From positions 62,001 through 126,000 of the forward strand of contig DAIDAC010000002.1 of NCBI GenBank assembly GCA_027310825.1: DNA of 64,000 nt. The letters are read 5' to 3'. The stretch comes from Candidatus Micrarchaeaceae archaeon. Its GTDB lineage: Archaea > Micrarchaeota > Micrarchaeia > Micrarchaeales > Micrarchaeaceae. The notes beneath the pieces were generated by a model. It was given only the letters and a program-made list of their open reading frames with translations, did no database searches and was not told the origin of the DNA. Of this stretch, positions 1-7,965 are shown one piece after another (the stretch's first letter is position 1; each line of letters begins with the position of its first letter). A program made the translations under genes and the position numbers.

Positions 1-519
1 TATGAAAGGAATCAGCAGAATCACTATCGCTACTGGTATCGCGACCACGTATTCTACGAATGTAGTCAACGTTATCGTGCCCAGGAATGTCGGCGATATG
101 TACTTGAGGAGAAGATAGATTATGAAAATCGCTACGGCGTATATCAGCGCAGCGTAAACTGCATTGACGAGACCGACTTTCACTGCAGACTTTACCTGGT
201 TTCTTGATGCTCCTACTCGTTCTCCGACCCAAATCGCTACCACCAACGGCAATATTATCGAGCCAGGCAGATAGAGTATCCATCCTGCTATCGAAACAAG
301 GATTGGGTTGACGGAAGGAACACTGCTTGTCAATGGGATTAGCACGAACTGTATGATTGCGCCGACAACAAGTATCACTATCCAGAAAGTGAGAGGGCCA
401 ACTATGTCTATTTCAACCGCGCCCTGGCTCTGAGCCATGCTCTTCTGCGCAGCAGGGGCTGGCATCTGTGGAGCCGGATCATCTTCGTCGTCCATTGCTT
501 TGTTGTTGACCTTTGCCAA
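1..519 (-). CDS. Multi-pass membrane protein, 3' end outside the window
   Basis: The frame is open from a TTG at 519 (MAKVNNK...) to the left edge, so the C-terminus is missing. An acidic, Pro/Ala-rich cytoplasmic head of about 35 residues is followed by at least four hydrophobic segments: one starting TFWIVILVVGAIIQ, one around ILYLPGSIILPLVVAIWVG, one around VYAALIYAVAIFIIYLLL, and one at the edge. ATG 495 is an alternative start. It is divergent from secG and probably shares the TATA region near 551-560. I do not recognise the family; a Yip1-like fold is possible but unsupported. Confidence 0.7.
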   Translation of the reverse strand, partial: MAKVNNKAMDDEDDPAPQMPAPAAQKSMAQSQGAVEIDIVGPLTFWIVILVVGAIIQFVLIPLTSSVPSVNPILVSIAGWILYLPGSIILPLVVAIWVGERVGASRNQVKSAVKVGLVNAVYAALIYAVAIFIIYLLLKYISPTFLGTITLTTFVEYVVAIPVAIVILLIPFI

Positions 520-547
520 GTAAACACTCTACACTCTTAGACACGAA

Positions 548-562
548 AGGATATAAAAAGGT
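548..562. promoter_or_regulatory. TATA box between divergent membrane protein and secG
   Basis: The sequence GGATATAAAAAGG lies about 25 nt before the secG ATG at 582 and about 30 nt before the TTG at 519 on the other strand. It fits an archaeal TATA element serving a near-leaderless secG transcript and possibly the divergent gene. Confidence 0.5.
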
Positions 563-581
563 TCTTGGCGCAACTTAGACT

Positions 582-743
582 ATGCCAGGAATAATGTCGC
601 CGCAGAGCCAAGCAGGCATCAGCAGCTTCTACGATGCCCAGACAAGGGGGCCGAAGCTGAATCCGAAGATAGTCCTAGCGTGCATAGTCGCATTCGCTCT
701 CATTATAATCATAATAAACGCAGTCATAGCATACGGGCTGTGA
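582..743 (+). CDS. secG: Preprotein translocase subunit SecG (Sec61-beta)
   Basis: This 53-residue protein has the Sec61-beta layout. A polar N-terminus carries the motif FYDAQTRGPKLNPKIV at about residues 17-31. A single C-terminal transmembrane helix follows (LACIVAFALIIIIINAVIA), leaving the tail at the outer face. The GPK(I/L)xPKxV element before the helix is the family hallmark. SecG is the small non-essential subunit of the archaeal SecYEG channel. The TATA box at 551-560 places the transcript start almost at the ATG. Length is normal for the family. Confidence 0.85.
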   Translation: MPGIMSPQSQAGISSFYDAQTRGPKLNPKIVLACIVAFALIIIIINAVIAYGL

Positions 744-836
744 TTCGAAAGTCGAAAGAACGCTTTCCTATTTTTGCACTTTCCAGCGTCTTTATATATT
801 TGGAAATCTGCTACTTCTACTGAATCGGTGTACTAC

Positions 837-1262
837 ATGAACACAAACACAATCAAGGCATCAGCATTGGCATCAGTTATCGCAGTAGCTTGCTTGGTAA
901 TTACGACAGGCGCATTGCCGGTCCACCTGCCAGGCGGAGGAATCGGGCCACTGTCAAGGACATGCACAACAGCGCCTACAATAGTTAGTTATATGGGCTC
1001 TATCTCGTGCGGCAGCAGCCCATGGAGCGTGCAGGTCACCAATGTAATCTATGCAGCGCCATCGTCTTCAAACTCGATAGCCAGCTTGATCGGCGTGTAT
1101 TATGGAAGCAATTTTGTGACAAGCGCAAAAATCTTCAATTATAGCTCAGCGCTTTTCTGCTATAAGAAGTATTGTTTGACTGTACACATAGGCTCCGCTT
1201 TGCCAACCACGCATTTCAACACTGCGTGGTCCCAGGTATCGCTTAGTGGCACATACCCATAA
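837..1262 (+). CDS. Secreted or membrane-anchored cysteine-containing protein
   Basis: A 141-residue protein. I chose ATG 837 because a TATA box (TTTATATATT, 791-800) lies about 37 nt upstream; a longer in-frame start at 774 would lie upstream of this promoter. An N-terminal hydrophobic segment (ASALASVIAVACLVI) acts as signal or anchor. The outer domain has four cysteines, in CTT, SCG and CYKKYC contexts, that could form two disulfides. It is rich in Ser and Asn, as expected of an extracellular protein. No family recognised. Confidence 0.7.
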   Translation: MNTNTIKASALASVIAVACLVITTGALPVHLPGGGIGPLSRTCTTAPTIVSYMGSISCGSSPWSVQVTNVIYAAPSSSNSIASLIGVYYGSNFVTSAKIFNYSSALFCYKKYCLTVHIGSALPTTHFNTAWSQVSLSGTYP

Positions 1263-1294
1263 GAAAAAGCTTTTGCGTGTAGCCTGAAATACGG

Positions 1295-2179
1295 CTACAC
1301 GACTTTGAATATATCTTTTCTTGTTTCTGTCACTTCTCCTTGTTCTGCCATCATGTAGAGAATGGCCCTTATGCCCTCTTCGTCTATTCCAGTTGCTTTC
1401 GATACGTCTGAGACCTTTGTGGCTTTGCTGCCAAGCGCATCGACGATCTTCATCGCGTTTTTGTTGACGAACGACTTCAATGTTATGTAATATTTCTTGT
1501 TGAACGCCCTTGTCCCAATTACAAGTCCTCTCCTTATGCTCTCCTCTAGCTCTGCGGATATTGTAGACGCTTCTGCCTGGTTCTCCACAACCAGGAAGCC
1601 ATTCGCCTCAAGCGCGTTGAGATATCCGCCTGGGCCTTGCGTTATCTGCCTCTCCCACCTCTTCGGCTGTTGTGGCTGTTGAGGCGGCGGTGCTGCCGGT
1701 GCAGGAGCCTGTGCCGCAGGTTTCGCACCTTCTCTCTTTCCGAAAAGATAAGCGTTGTAAATCCTCTTCGATATTCCGTATTTGAACTCTGTCTCGCCGG
1801 CTTTCTTGAACGGCTCCACGTACTTTTTCTTTATCAGTTCGACTATTACCTTTCTTTCTCCTGCATTGAAAGCGCTCTTCAACTTTGTCTTTGTCCTCTC
1901 TCCATATCTTATTGTATCGAGCTTTCTCAACACGGCCAGCTCCTCTTGTGTTATCGGCGGAGCAGGCCTTTGCGGAGGTGCAGACGCTGCGGCCTGTGCC
2001 TTTTGCGGCTGGCCGGTTAGCAGTGCAACAAGGTCGCTCTTCTTCGCAAGTATGAACTGCCTGTCTCCTGACTTCAAGAAATCAATCTCATCTCCTTCCT
2101 TCAAGCCCAGGGCATTGGTCACATCGCTAGGAAGATAAACTACCAACTGCCCTTTCTTGCTCTTATAAAGTTTTGACAA
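1295..2179 (-). CDS. AbrB/SpoVT-type DNA-binding protein with C-terminal winged helix
   Basis: A 294-residue protein starting at TTG (MSKLYKSKKGQ). Residues 1-50 form a swapped-hairpin AbrB/SpoVT domain (GQLVVYLPSDVTNALGLKEG then DEIDFLK). A Pro/Ala/Gln linker follows, then a lysine-rich helical domain (about 80-150), a second Pro/Gln linker (about 155-172), and a C-terminal region ending in a winged-helix-like stretch (KIVDALGSKATKVSDVSKAT, IRAILYMMAEQGEV). It is likely a regulator or nucleoid-type protein. It is divergent from nnrD, and the two 5' ends almost meet; a near-palindromic TATA (CATTTTAAAGATG, about 2196-2208) could drive both. Confidence 0.7.
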   Translation of the reverse strand: MSKLYKSKKGQLVVYLPSDVTNALGLKEGDEIDFLKSGDRQFILAKKSDLVALLTGQPQKAQAAASAPPQRPAPPITQEELAVLRKLDTIRYGERTKTKLKSAFNAGERKVIVELIKKKYVEPFKKAGETEFKYGISKRIYNAYLFGKREGAKPAAQAPAPAAPPPQQPQQPKRWERQITQGPGGYLNALEANGFLVVENQAEASTISAELEESIRRGLVIGTRAFNKKYYITLKSFVNKNAMKIVDALGSKATKVSDVSKATGIDEEGIRAILYMMAEQGEVTETRKDIFKVV

Positions 2180-2244
2180 ACTACCCCCAGGACAAGCATT
2201 TTAAAGATGTCCAAGTAAGTTATGGTGTGCAAGGCTTAAAAGGG

Positions 2245-3096
2245 TTGTCGAAGGTTTCAGAAACAAGCTCACGCGATGTTTACACCGCGACAGAGCTCCA
2301 GAAGATGGACTCCAACAAATACACAAGAGGCAGCGTGCTAATAGTCGGAGGAAGCGTGGAATTTTCAGGAGCTCCGATACTTGCTGCGCAGGCAGCGCTC
2401 CGTACCTGCTCCGGCTATGTGACTGTTGCCGCGCCGTCCAGAGTTGTCGGGATGGTTGCGCCTTCAATGCCGATTTTTGTCTATAAAAAGTTAACCGGAG
2501 TTCTTGAAAAAGACAAAGCGACATTAAAAAAGGTCAGGCGCGACTCCGTTGTCGTGGGACCTGGAATGGAGCACACACCATCAAACGCACGGCTTGTTGC
2601 AGAAATTTTGAAAACTGAACGAAAACTCGGAAACACCGTAGTTGTCGATGCAGGAGCGTTAGGCCCCGCAGTAAAATCCGGCATATCTGGCGCGATACTG
2701 ACTCCGCACGACGGCGAGTTCCAAAAGATATCAGAAAAGAAACCAGGAAAAACGGCCAAGGCAAGGATCTCTGCAGCAAAAGGATTCGCAAAGTCGCACA
2801 AATGCATATTGGTGCTCAAAGGCCACGAAACAATAATCACAGACGGGGAGAAAGTCAAGATAAACAAGGCGAAGAGCCCTGCCCTGGCAACGATGGGAAG
2901 CGGCGACGTCCTCGACGGGATAATTGCGAGCTATGCCGCAAGGCACAAAAATCGATTCGAGTGCGCCGTAGCCGGAGTTCATGTACATTCAATGATAGCT
3001 GATAAGCTATTCAAGAAAAAGGGAGAGCACATAACTGCGCAGGACGTAATCGACGCCATTCCAGATACATTAAAAGGCTTTGACGTGATTAAGTAG
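2245..3096 (+). CDS. nnrD: ADP/ATP-dependent NAD(P)H-hydrate dehydratase
   Basis: It repairs hydrated NAD(P)H, dehydrating the S-epimer with nucleotide-triphosphate hydrolysis. The ribokinase-like fold is seen in RGSVLIVGGSVEFSGAPILA near the N-terminus, VVVGPGMEHTPS in the middle, AILTPHDGEFQKI, KGHETIITDGEKV and, near the C-terminus, ATMGSGDVLDGIIASYAA with the catalytic GSGD-type loop. The N-terminal epimerase domain of fused bacterial Nnr proteins is absent. I prefer the TTG at 2245 (MSKVSETSSR); an in-frame TTG at 2173 would overlap the divergent gene. argS follows 7 nt downstream, probably in the same transcript. Confidence 0.85.
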   Translation: MSKVSETSSRDVYTATELQKMDSNKYTRGSVLIVGGSVEFSGAPILAAQAALRTCSGYVTVAAPSRVVGMVAPSMPIFVYKKLTGVLEKDKATLKKVRRDSVVVGPGMEHTPSNARLVAEILKTERKLGNTVVVDAGALGPAVKSGISGAILTPHDGEFQKISEKKPGKTAKARISAAKGFAKSHKCILVLKGHETIITDGEKVKINKAKSPALATMGSGDVLDGIIASYAARHKNRFECAVAGVHVHSMIADKLFKKKGEHITAQDVIDAIPDTLKGFDVIK

Positions 3097-3103
3097 TGAT
3101 ACG

Positions 3104-4996
3104 ATGCAGCAGTCGCCTTATGGAATAGTAAAGAGCGAAATATTGGAATCGATAGCTGCTGCGCTGCAGTCGCTCAAGTACAAAACTGACGACATAGAAA
3201 GCACCATCATATCATCTCAGCAGTTCGGCGACATCTCCTGCTCCGTCGCATTCAGGCTTGCCAAGTCGCAGAAGAAAAGCCCAAAGGAAGTGGCAGAGAA
3301 TATTGCCACTGCAATAAAGAAGCCGGATTCTGTTTCAAAGATAACTGTGGAGAATTGCTTCATCAACTTCCATCTAGAGAGGAAGGCTTTCGCAAAGCGC
3401 ACATTATCATATGCAATAAACCTTTCAATCGGCGCAGTAGTGTCAGATGCCGGCGCCAACTCGAAGGCTATAATAGAATATCCTAGCGCAAATCCGGCTC
3501 ACCCGCTTCACGTGGGGCAGGTGAGAAGCGCGCTTCTTGGTGATTGCCTATCCAATGTGCACGAGGCATGCGGCTACAAAGTTGAACGAGAGGACTACAT
3601 CGACGACAGAGGGCTCCAGGCAACACAGGCGCTGTGGGGCACGATGAACAAGGAAAAGCTGGGCATCAAGCCAGATCTTTCTAAGAAGTTCGACCACGCG
3701 CTCGGCGATGCATACGTCGCTGCGAACAAATATTTCGCAGAGCACAAAGAGACAGAGGAAGACGTCAAAAAACTGATGGAGCTCATCGAAGAGGATGGAA
3801 CATACGAATCAAAACTTTCCAGAGAGCAGGCAGAAGAATACGTAAAGGCAGAACGCGAGACGCTCTTCTCTTACAAAATGTACCACGACATAATGGTATG
3901 GGAGAGCGACGTCATCAGGGCAAAGCTTCTCAGCAAAGCTCTTGAGATGTTGGACAATAAAGGCGTGCTGGAGAAGCCGACCGATGGCAAATATTCCGGA
4001 TGCACAATAATCGCACTTTCAAAGATAAAGAATCTTCCAAAGGAGCTTCAAGGCGCGCGCGAAGAGGCGAAGGTCCTTCTCCGCAGCAACGGCACGCCTA
4101 CCTATCTTGCAAAGGACATTGCATTCCACATGTGGAAGTTCGGGCTTCTCGACGACACATTCAACTACACCAAGTTCATGGCAAAGCAGCCGAACGGCAA
4201 ACCGCTTTTCACGACTGGAGAAAAGGGTTCAAGGATGGAATTCGGAAGGGCGCAGAAAGCAGTCAATCTTATCGATGCGCGCCAGAGCGCAGAGCAGCTT
4301 ATGATAAAAGTTGTCTTCGACGTAATCGGAGAGAACAAAGCCGCGGAAGGATTCAACCACCTTGCATACGGGCTTGTTGAATTGGAAAGCGGAGCTCTCG
4401 CTGGAAGAAAAGGAACGTGGCTCGGCTTCACTGCAGACGACCTTCTCAGAGAGGCGACAGAGAAGGCGCTCACCTTGATCAGGGAGAGGTTCAAGGGCGA
4501 CAAGGGCGCAAGCGCAGATATCGCAAGCAACGTCGCAATCGGAGCAATCAAGTTTGAGTTCCTGAAAATGAGCCCGGAGAAAGTTGTTGTGTTCTCCTGG
4601 AAGAACGCGCTCAACTTCGAGGGAATATCTGGACCGTATTGCCAGTACACTTATGCTCGCGCAATGCGCATGATAGAAGATTCCGGCTTCATAGCAGAGA
4701 ACGCAGCTGTTGATCCGACTATACTTGTCAACGACAGCGAGTTCGCGCTGTTCAAGAAAATGTCGATGCTAAAGGAAATTTCGGAGAAGACATGCGCGGA
4801 GTTGCGGCCAAACGTTCTTACAGAATACTGCGGAGAGCTTGCTCTCGCATTCAGCAAATTCTACGAAAGCGTTCCAGTTTTGAAAGCGGCGTCAGAGCAG
4901 GAGCGGCTGTCGAGGCTTGCGCTTACGTTGGCGTTTGCTAACACATTGAAGTATGCGCTCGCGATGCTGGGCATTTCTGCAGTTAAAAGAATGTAG
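3104..4996 (+). CDS. argS: Arginyl-tRNA synthetase
   Basis: Class I synthetase of 630 residues that charges tRNA-Arg. An N-terminal Add-1-like domain (residues 1-100) is followed by the catalytic domain with HIGH-type motif PSANPAHPLHVGQVRSALLG. The C-terminus has the DALR anticodon-binding domain, including GPYCQYTYARAMRM. The KMSKS region is unusual: where archaeal enzymes read KMSTRKG this one reads ALAGRKG, followed by a recognisable FTADDLLREA. It lies 7 nt after nnrD, and the next gene is convergent and abuts its stop. Confidence 0.93.
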   Translation: MQQSPYGIVKSEILESIAAALQSLKYKTDDIESTIISSQQFGDISCSVAFRLAKSQKKSPKEVAENIATAIKKPDSVSKITVENCFINFHLERKAFAKRTLSYAINLSIGAVVSDAGANSKAIIEYPSANPAHPLHVGQVRSALLGDCLSNVHEACGYKVEREDYIDDRGLQATQALWGTMNKEKLGIKPDLSKKFDHALGDAYVAANKYFAEHKETEEDVKKLMELIEEDGTYESKLSREQAEEYVKAERETLFSYKMYHDIMVWESDVIRAKLLSKALEMLDNKGVLEKPTDGKYSGCTIIALSKIKNLPKELQGAREEAKVLLRSNGTPTYLAKDIAFHMWKFGLLDDTFNYTKFMAKQPNGKPLFTTGEKGSRMEFGRAQKAVNLIDARQSAEQLMIKVVFDVIGENKAAEGFNHLAYGLVELESGALAGRKGTWLGFTADDLLREATEKALTLIRERFKGDKGASADIASNVAIGAIKFEFLKMSPEKVVVFSWKNALNFEGISGPYCQYTYARAMRMIEDSGFIAENAAVDPTILVNDSEFALFKKMSMLKEISEKTCAELRPNVLTEYCGELALAFSKFYESVPVLKAASEQERLSRLALTLAFANTLKYALAMLGISAVKRM

Positions 4997-5260
4997 TCAT
5001 TTTTCTCCCTCCACTCCTGCTTCCTTGCGAGAGTCCTCAGCCCATCTCGCCTCAATTTCGCGGAGCATTTTGCGGAGTCCTTCACGAAGCTCAGGGGTCA
5101 GGGTGCCCCACCTTGCATCTCTTTCAAGAAGCGCCTTTGCTTCGCTGTAACGCTGCTCTCTCGACATTTGCGGAATTGGCGAGCCATTCGGCAATCTGTC
5201 TGCACTTACGAAGTCTGGCACCGTTCCATCCCATCTTTCCAATGGGATTCTTCTCTGCAT
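4997..5260 (-). CDS. Small charged protein of unknown function
   Basis: An 87-residue protein, rich in Arg, Glu and Leu in its second half (LTPELREGLRKMLREIEARW) and likely helical there. The ATG is 14 nt after the stop of the larger gene at 5275-5910, so the two are probably co-transcribed. A competing frame at 5124-5306 overlaps the same bases; the helical C-terminal half and regular codon use favour the frame given here. No family recognised. Confidence 0.5.
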   Translation of the reverse strand: MQRRIPLERWDGTVPDFVSADRLPNGSPIPQMSREQRYSEAKALLERDARWGTLTPELREGLRKMLREIEARWAEDSRKEAGVEGEK

Positions 5261-5274
5261 CGTACACCAATGGA

Positions 5275-5910
5275 TTATTCTTCTCTGCTCTTCTCTTCCT
5301 CTTCATATTCTTCTGATGTCCCTTCCGGAGTCAGCTTGAACTTCCTCACTCTGACTATGTTGTGCTCTGCCTGCAATACATCGAGTGCATGGGCCTCTAC
5401 GAGCTTTGGATCCTTCTTGAGCGCCTTGACTACTTTGCCGAAATCGAATTGTGCTCTTCTGAACTTGGTTTCAGCCATATCGAACTTCTCTCTCAGGTAA
5501 TCCAGCACTTTCTTCTTTGCTTCCTTTCTTTCGTTCGACTTTGAGTCTCCCGGCAGGTCGAGCGCTGTGCTGACGCCGAGTTTGCCATGTCCTGAAATGT
5601 TCATGCTGAAAGAGTCCTCCCCTTTTCCAATTGCAAAACCGAGTTCCACCATAGCCTTCCTGGCCTCTTCATCTCCTGCTTCGGAGCGGCTCCTGAGCTC
5701 GAGCATCATGCCTGTCAGGTCGTTGCCGATCACTTTCCTCGCTTCCTCAGCAGCGTCCTTATCTATTGTCTTCTGGTTGTACGACTGCGCGCCGGTTCTT
5801 ATCGCATCTGCTATCTTCGCAGATGACTCTCTGAGCAGCTTCTTCGTCTCATCGCTTACCGGAGCAGTGACTACTTCTACTTTTCTGACTTCGACCTCTG
5901 CCTTTGGCAT
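5275..5910 (-). CDS. Highly charged helical protein of unknown function
   Basis: 211 residues from ATG 5910 (MPKAEVEVRKVEVV). This start follows a GGTGAGG ribosome site and a TATA box (CCTTAAATAC, about 5941-5950); an in-frame TTG at 5922 lies within that leader. It is Lys/Glu rich with a long helical middle (SNERKEAKKKVLDYLREKFD) and an acidic tail ending in a run of Glu. It heads a two-gene unit with the 87-residue protein. I do not recognise a domain. Confidence 0.65.
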   Translation of the reverse strand: MPKAEVEVRKVEVVTAPVSDETKKLLRESSAKIADAIRTGAQSYNQKTIDKDAAEEARKVIGNDLTGMMLELRSRSEAGDEEARKAMVELGFAIGKGEDSFSMNISGHGKLGVSTALDLPGDSKSNERKEAKKKVLDYLREKFDMAETKFRRAQFDFGKVVKALKKDPKLVEAHALDVLQAEHNIVRVRKFKLTPEGTSEEYEEEEKSREE

Positions 5911-5985
5911 TGCCTCACCCAATAAAACTCTGTCTGTCGGGTATTTAAGGGCTACGAAATAGTGCAGAGGACCACAAGGTCGCTA

Positions 5986-6414
5986 TTATTTCTTCACAAG
6001 TTCTTTGTAGTTGGAAATGTGCAATTTGTATCGCTCTTTTAGAAAATTCCTCTTGTCAATAATTTTTGTATCTTCTGTTATGAGCACCTCATCAATCGCG
6101 ATCGCGGTTGCCACAATTATACAATCTATGTAATCAGGTATGTGCTTCAGCAGTTCGAAACTTATGTCGACCACTTCTTTATTATAAAAAGGTTCCACTC
6201 TGAACATCGAAGATATTACATCGATGGCTTCATTTGTGTGATTGGTCGATACGCCAAGTTTTGCGGCCTTTGCCTGTAGTTCAAACAACGATATGCTGCT
6301 TACTGCAAGCTTGCTCATATCAATATTGATTTTCCCTTCGTCTATTGCCTTAAGGAGATTTGTATCTACACCAATCCTAGATAGCGGCAATAGATACGTT
6401 GTATCGATAATCAA
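5986..6414 (-). CDS. vapC: PIN-domain ribonuclease, VapC-type toxin
   Basis: A 142-residue PIN protein. The metal-binding acidic residues are placed as in VapC: Asp4 in MIIDTTYLLP, a Glu in SISLFELQAK, and the Asp pair in DYIDCIIVATAIAIDEVLIT and TEDTKI. VapC toxins cleave specific RNAs and are held inactive by the partner antitoxin. The gene starts 2 nt after the stop of the upstream vapB-like gene, the standard toxin-antitoxin arrangement. It is lower in GC than its neighbours, consistent with an acquired module. Confidence 0.8.
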   Translation of the reverse strand: MIIDTTYLLPLSRIGVDTNLLKAIDEGKINIDMSKLAVSSISLFELQAKAAKLGVSTNHTNEAIDVISSMFRVEPFYNKEVVDISFELLKHIPDYIDCIIVATAIAIDEVLITEDTKIIDKRNFLKERYKLHISNYKELVKK

Positions 6415-6416
6415 AC

Positions 6417-6656
6417 TTACACCGATTTCGATAATCCCCCCCTGAACTCTTCAAACTCTTTGGCAGTGACGCGAGCAACTTCCTTAGAACGAATCAACTT
6501 TGTCAGTCTCGATTTGTTCATCAAGACTCTTTTTAATACTTCGTTGATTACCTTAGACATTGCCTTTGTTGTCTTGTACTCTTCGATGCTCTCTTTAACC
6601 AACGCGTCGTATACTTCCTTTTCCAATATTACAGTCGTACGTTTCTCCATAATCAT
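6417..6656 (-). CDS. vapB: VapB-type antitoxin, ribbon-helix-helix
   Basis: A protein of about 79 residues starting MIMEKRTTVILEKEVYDALV. The beta strand RTTVIL plus following helices match a ribbon-helix-helix operator-binding domain. The C-terminal part (ARVTAKEFEEFRGGL) is the type of segment that wraps the toxin. A TATA box (GTATTTATATG, about 6681-6692) puts the transcript start next to the ATG at 6656 or the ATG at 6650, so the message is near-leaderless. It probably autoregulates the vapBC pair. Confidence 0.72.
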   Translation of the reverse strand: MIMEKRTTVILEKEVYDALVKESIEEYKTTKAMSKVINEVLKRVLMNKSRLTKLIRSKEVARVTAKEFEEFRGGLSKSV

Positions 6657-6714
6657 CAACAATATGTTTGTATGCTTAAACATATAAATACTTTTCGGTG
6701 ATCAAGAACAAGAA

Positions 6715-6744
6715 CGGACTCAGCGGGATTTGAATCGGGGCCTT
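6715..6744 (-). repeat. Degenerate tRNA 3'-end-like fragment
   Basis: About 30 nt resemble the 3' end of the tRNA-Arg at 7241-7328, sharing CGGACT, GCGGGATTTGAA and GGCCT in register. No 5' partner for the acceptor stem is present and the T stem would not pair, so it is not a functional tRNA. It lies between vapBC and a hypothetical gene and may mark an old integration or duplication. Confidence 0.45.
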
Positions 6745-6786
6745 CGCATAGAAGCTATAAATACAGGTTCGGTTGATTGTGTCGAT

Positions 6787-7239
6787 ATGGTAAAAGTCTC
6801 AAAAAGCAGGGATCTCGCAAAGGCACGGGAGGAATACGCGCAAGCTATGCACCGCGCGACGCATCCACAAAAGATCAGAGCATATGTCTATCTTATTGAC
6901 GAAGATTCGACTCCGTTTTTCGAGAAGGCTCTGGAGATTGCACTGGAGCATAACTTGGGCAGAAAGGAGATCGCGGAGCCTGCAGAAAAGCTTATCTATC
7001 TTTACGCGGACAAGGCGAAAACTGCAGCAGAAGGCACTGTAATATCCTATAGCCATTCCCGTAATCTATATCGTAAAGCAGATGAACTTGTTAAACACAT
7101 TCCAAAAGAGAGGAGGAACGATATTCATTCGAGGATAGAACGCGCTCTCAGAATTGTCGCATCAAGAGAGGAAGAAAAACGCAGGAAAGAAAGTGAGAAC
7201 AACGCGCTTCTTCTCAGATTAGATGAAAACCCACAGTAA
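6787..7239 (+). CDS. Helical hypothetical protein
   Basis: A 150-residue protein from ATG 6787 (MVKVSKSRDLAKAREE). A TATA box (GCTATAAATAC, about 6752-6762) lies about 30 nt upstream, which excludes the longer in-frame start at 6730. The sequence is almost all amphipathic helix with many Lys, Arg and Glu, and tandem helix pairs (FFEKALEIALEHN, SRNLYRKADELVKH) suggest a TPR-like or helical-hairpin fold. Family not recognised. It ends next to tRNA-Arg. Confidence 0.6.
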   Translation: MVKVSKSRDLAKAREEYAQAMHRATHPQKIRAYVYLIDEDSTPFFEKALEIALEHNLGRKEIAEPAEKLIYLYADKAKTAAEGTVISYSHSRNLYRKADELVKHIPKERRNDIHSRIERALRIVASREEEKRRKESENNALLLRLDENPQ

Positions 7240-7240
7240 A

Positions 7241-7328
7241 CGGACTTGGCGGGATTTGAACCCGCGGCCTATGTCTGTCTCCAAAATAATAGGAGGACAT
7301 CGCTCTATCCAAGCTGAGCTACAAGTCC
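7241..7328 (-). tRNA. tRNA-Arg(CCU) with a 13-nt intron
   Basis: The cloverleaf is complete: acceptor GGACTTG/CAAGTCC, D stem GCTC/GAGC, anticodon stem ATGTC/GACAT, T stem GCGGG/CCCGC with loop TTCAAAT, discriminator G. The anticodon loop is interrupted by an insertion. Removing TTATTTTGGAGAC (7277-7289), right after position 37, leaves loop CTCCTAA with anticodon CCT, which reads AGG. The position matches the canonical archaeal 37/38 intron, and CTCC/GGAG pairing across the junction supports a bulge-helix-bulge. No CCA is encoded. Confidence 0.85.
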
Positions 7329-7381
7329 ACGATGAGAGTTGGCGGTCCAGGTATTTAATGATTGCTTTGTCAGATTAACCT

Positions 7382-7960
7382 ATGATTGCTGATTTGTACG
7401 TGATAAGAAAAAGCGGCAAGTACAAGGGTAAATACACATACGGCCTATTCGCAACCCAGTTCGTGCCTAAGGGAACCATTGATGGATTCTTCTGCAAAAA
7501 GTGCGGATATTATTCAAAGGAAGAGTTTGCTAAGTTGCCAAAAAAGAAGCGACTCTTTATAATAGATCATGAAGTGGTGCAGGAAAACGGGCTTTATTCC
7601 CATTTCTGCGATAAAAGAATGCAATACGATAATCACTCCTGCAATGCGAATGTTCTAAGTTCCGGCAAAGGATTTGGGATCGTTGTAAGGGATATCAAAA
7701 AGGGAGAAGAGGTAACATCGGATTACCGAATGAACGGCGAAGACGAGGTTCATTTTGAAGGAGGCTGCAAATGCGGGTCAAAGGACTGCATGAAAGACAC
7801 GACGTTCAGGCCGCCAGCATCAAAGAAACTGCAAAACTTCTGGAATAGAAGAATAAATGCAGCAGTGAAGCGAATTCCTTACGTAAAGCAACCTCTGAAA
7901 AGAAAACTTCTGAAAGAACATCCGGAGCTAAGTTACCTTTTCGACAAGAAGGCGAAGTGA
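7382..7960 (+). CDS. SET-domain protein, probable lysine methyltransferase
   Basis: 192 residues. The SET core shows GKYTYGLFATQFVPKGT near the N-terminus, the NHSCNAN motif at about residues 83-89 that closes the SAM/lysine site, and VVRDIKKGEEVTSDY with the conserved tyrosine. A post-SET-like zinc cluster follows (CKCGSKDC), and two further cysteines (CKKC) sit in the insert. SET enzymes methylate lysines on proteins; the archaeal substrate could be a chromatin protein but is unknown. A TATA-like GTATTTAATG (about 7350) suggests a leaderless transcript from the ATG. The C-terminal tail is basic. Confidence 0.8.
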   Translation: MIADLYVIRKSGKYKGKYTYGLFATQFVPKGTIDGFFCKKCGYYSKEEFAKLPKKKRLFIIDHEVVQENGLYSHFCDKRMQYDNHSCNANVLSSGKGFGIVVRDIKKGEEVTSDYRMNGEDEVHFEGGCKCGSKDCMKDTTFRPPASKKLQNFWNRRINAAVKRIPYVKQPLKRKLLKEHPELSYLFDKKAK

Positions 7961-7965
7961 GGCGC

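Noticed and set aside
5986-6656. Part of the element at tRNA-Glu.
   Set aside because: VapBC lies 6.6 kb upstream of tRNA-Glu and lacks the attachment core.
6715-6744. Complete tRNA gene.
   Set aside because: The T stem does not pair and no matching 5' acceptor strand lies within range.
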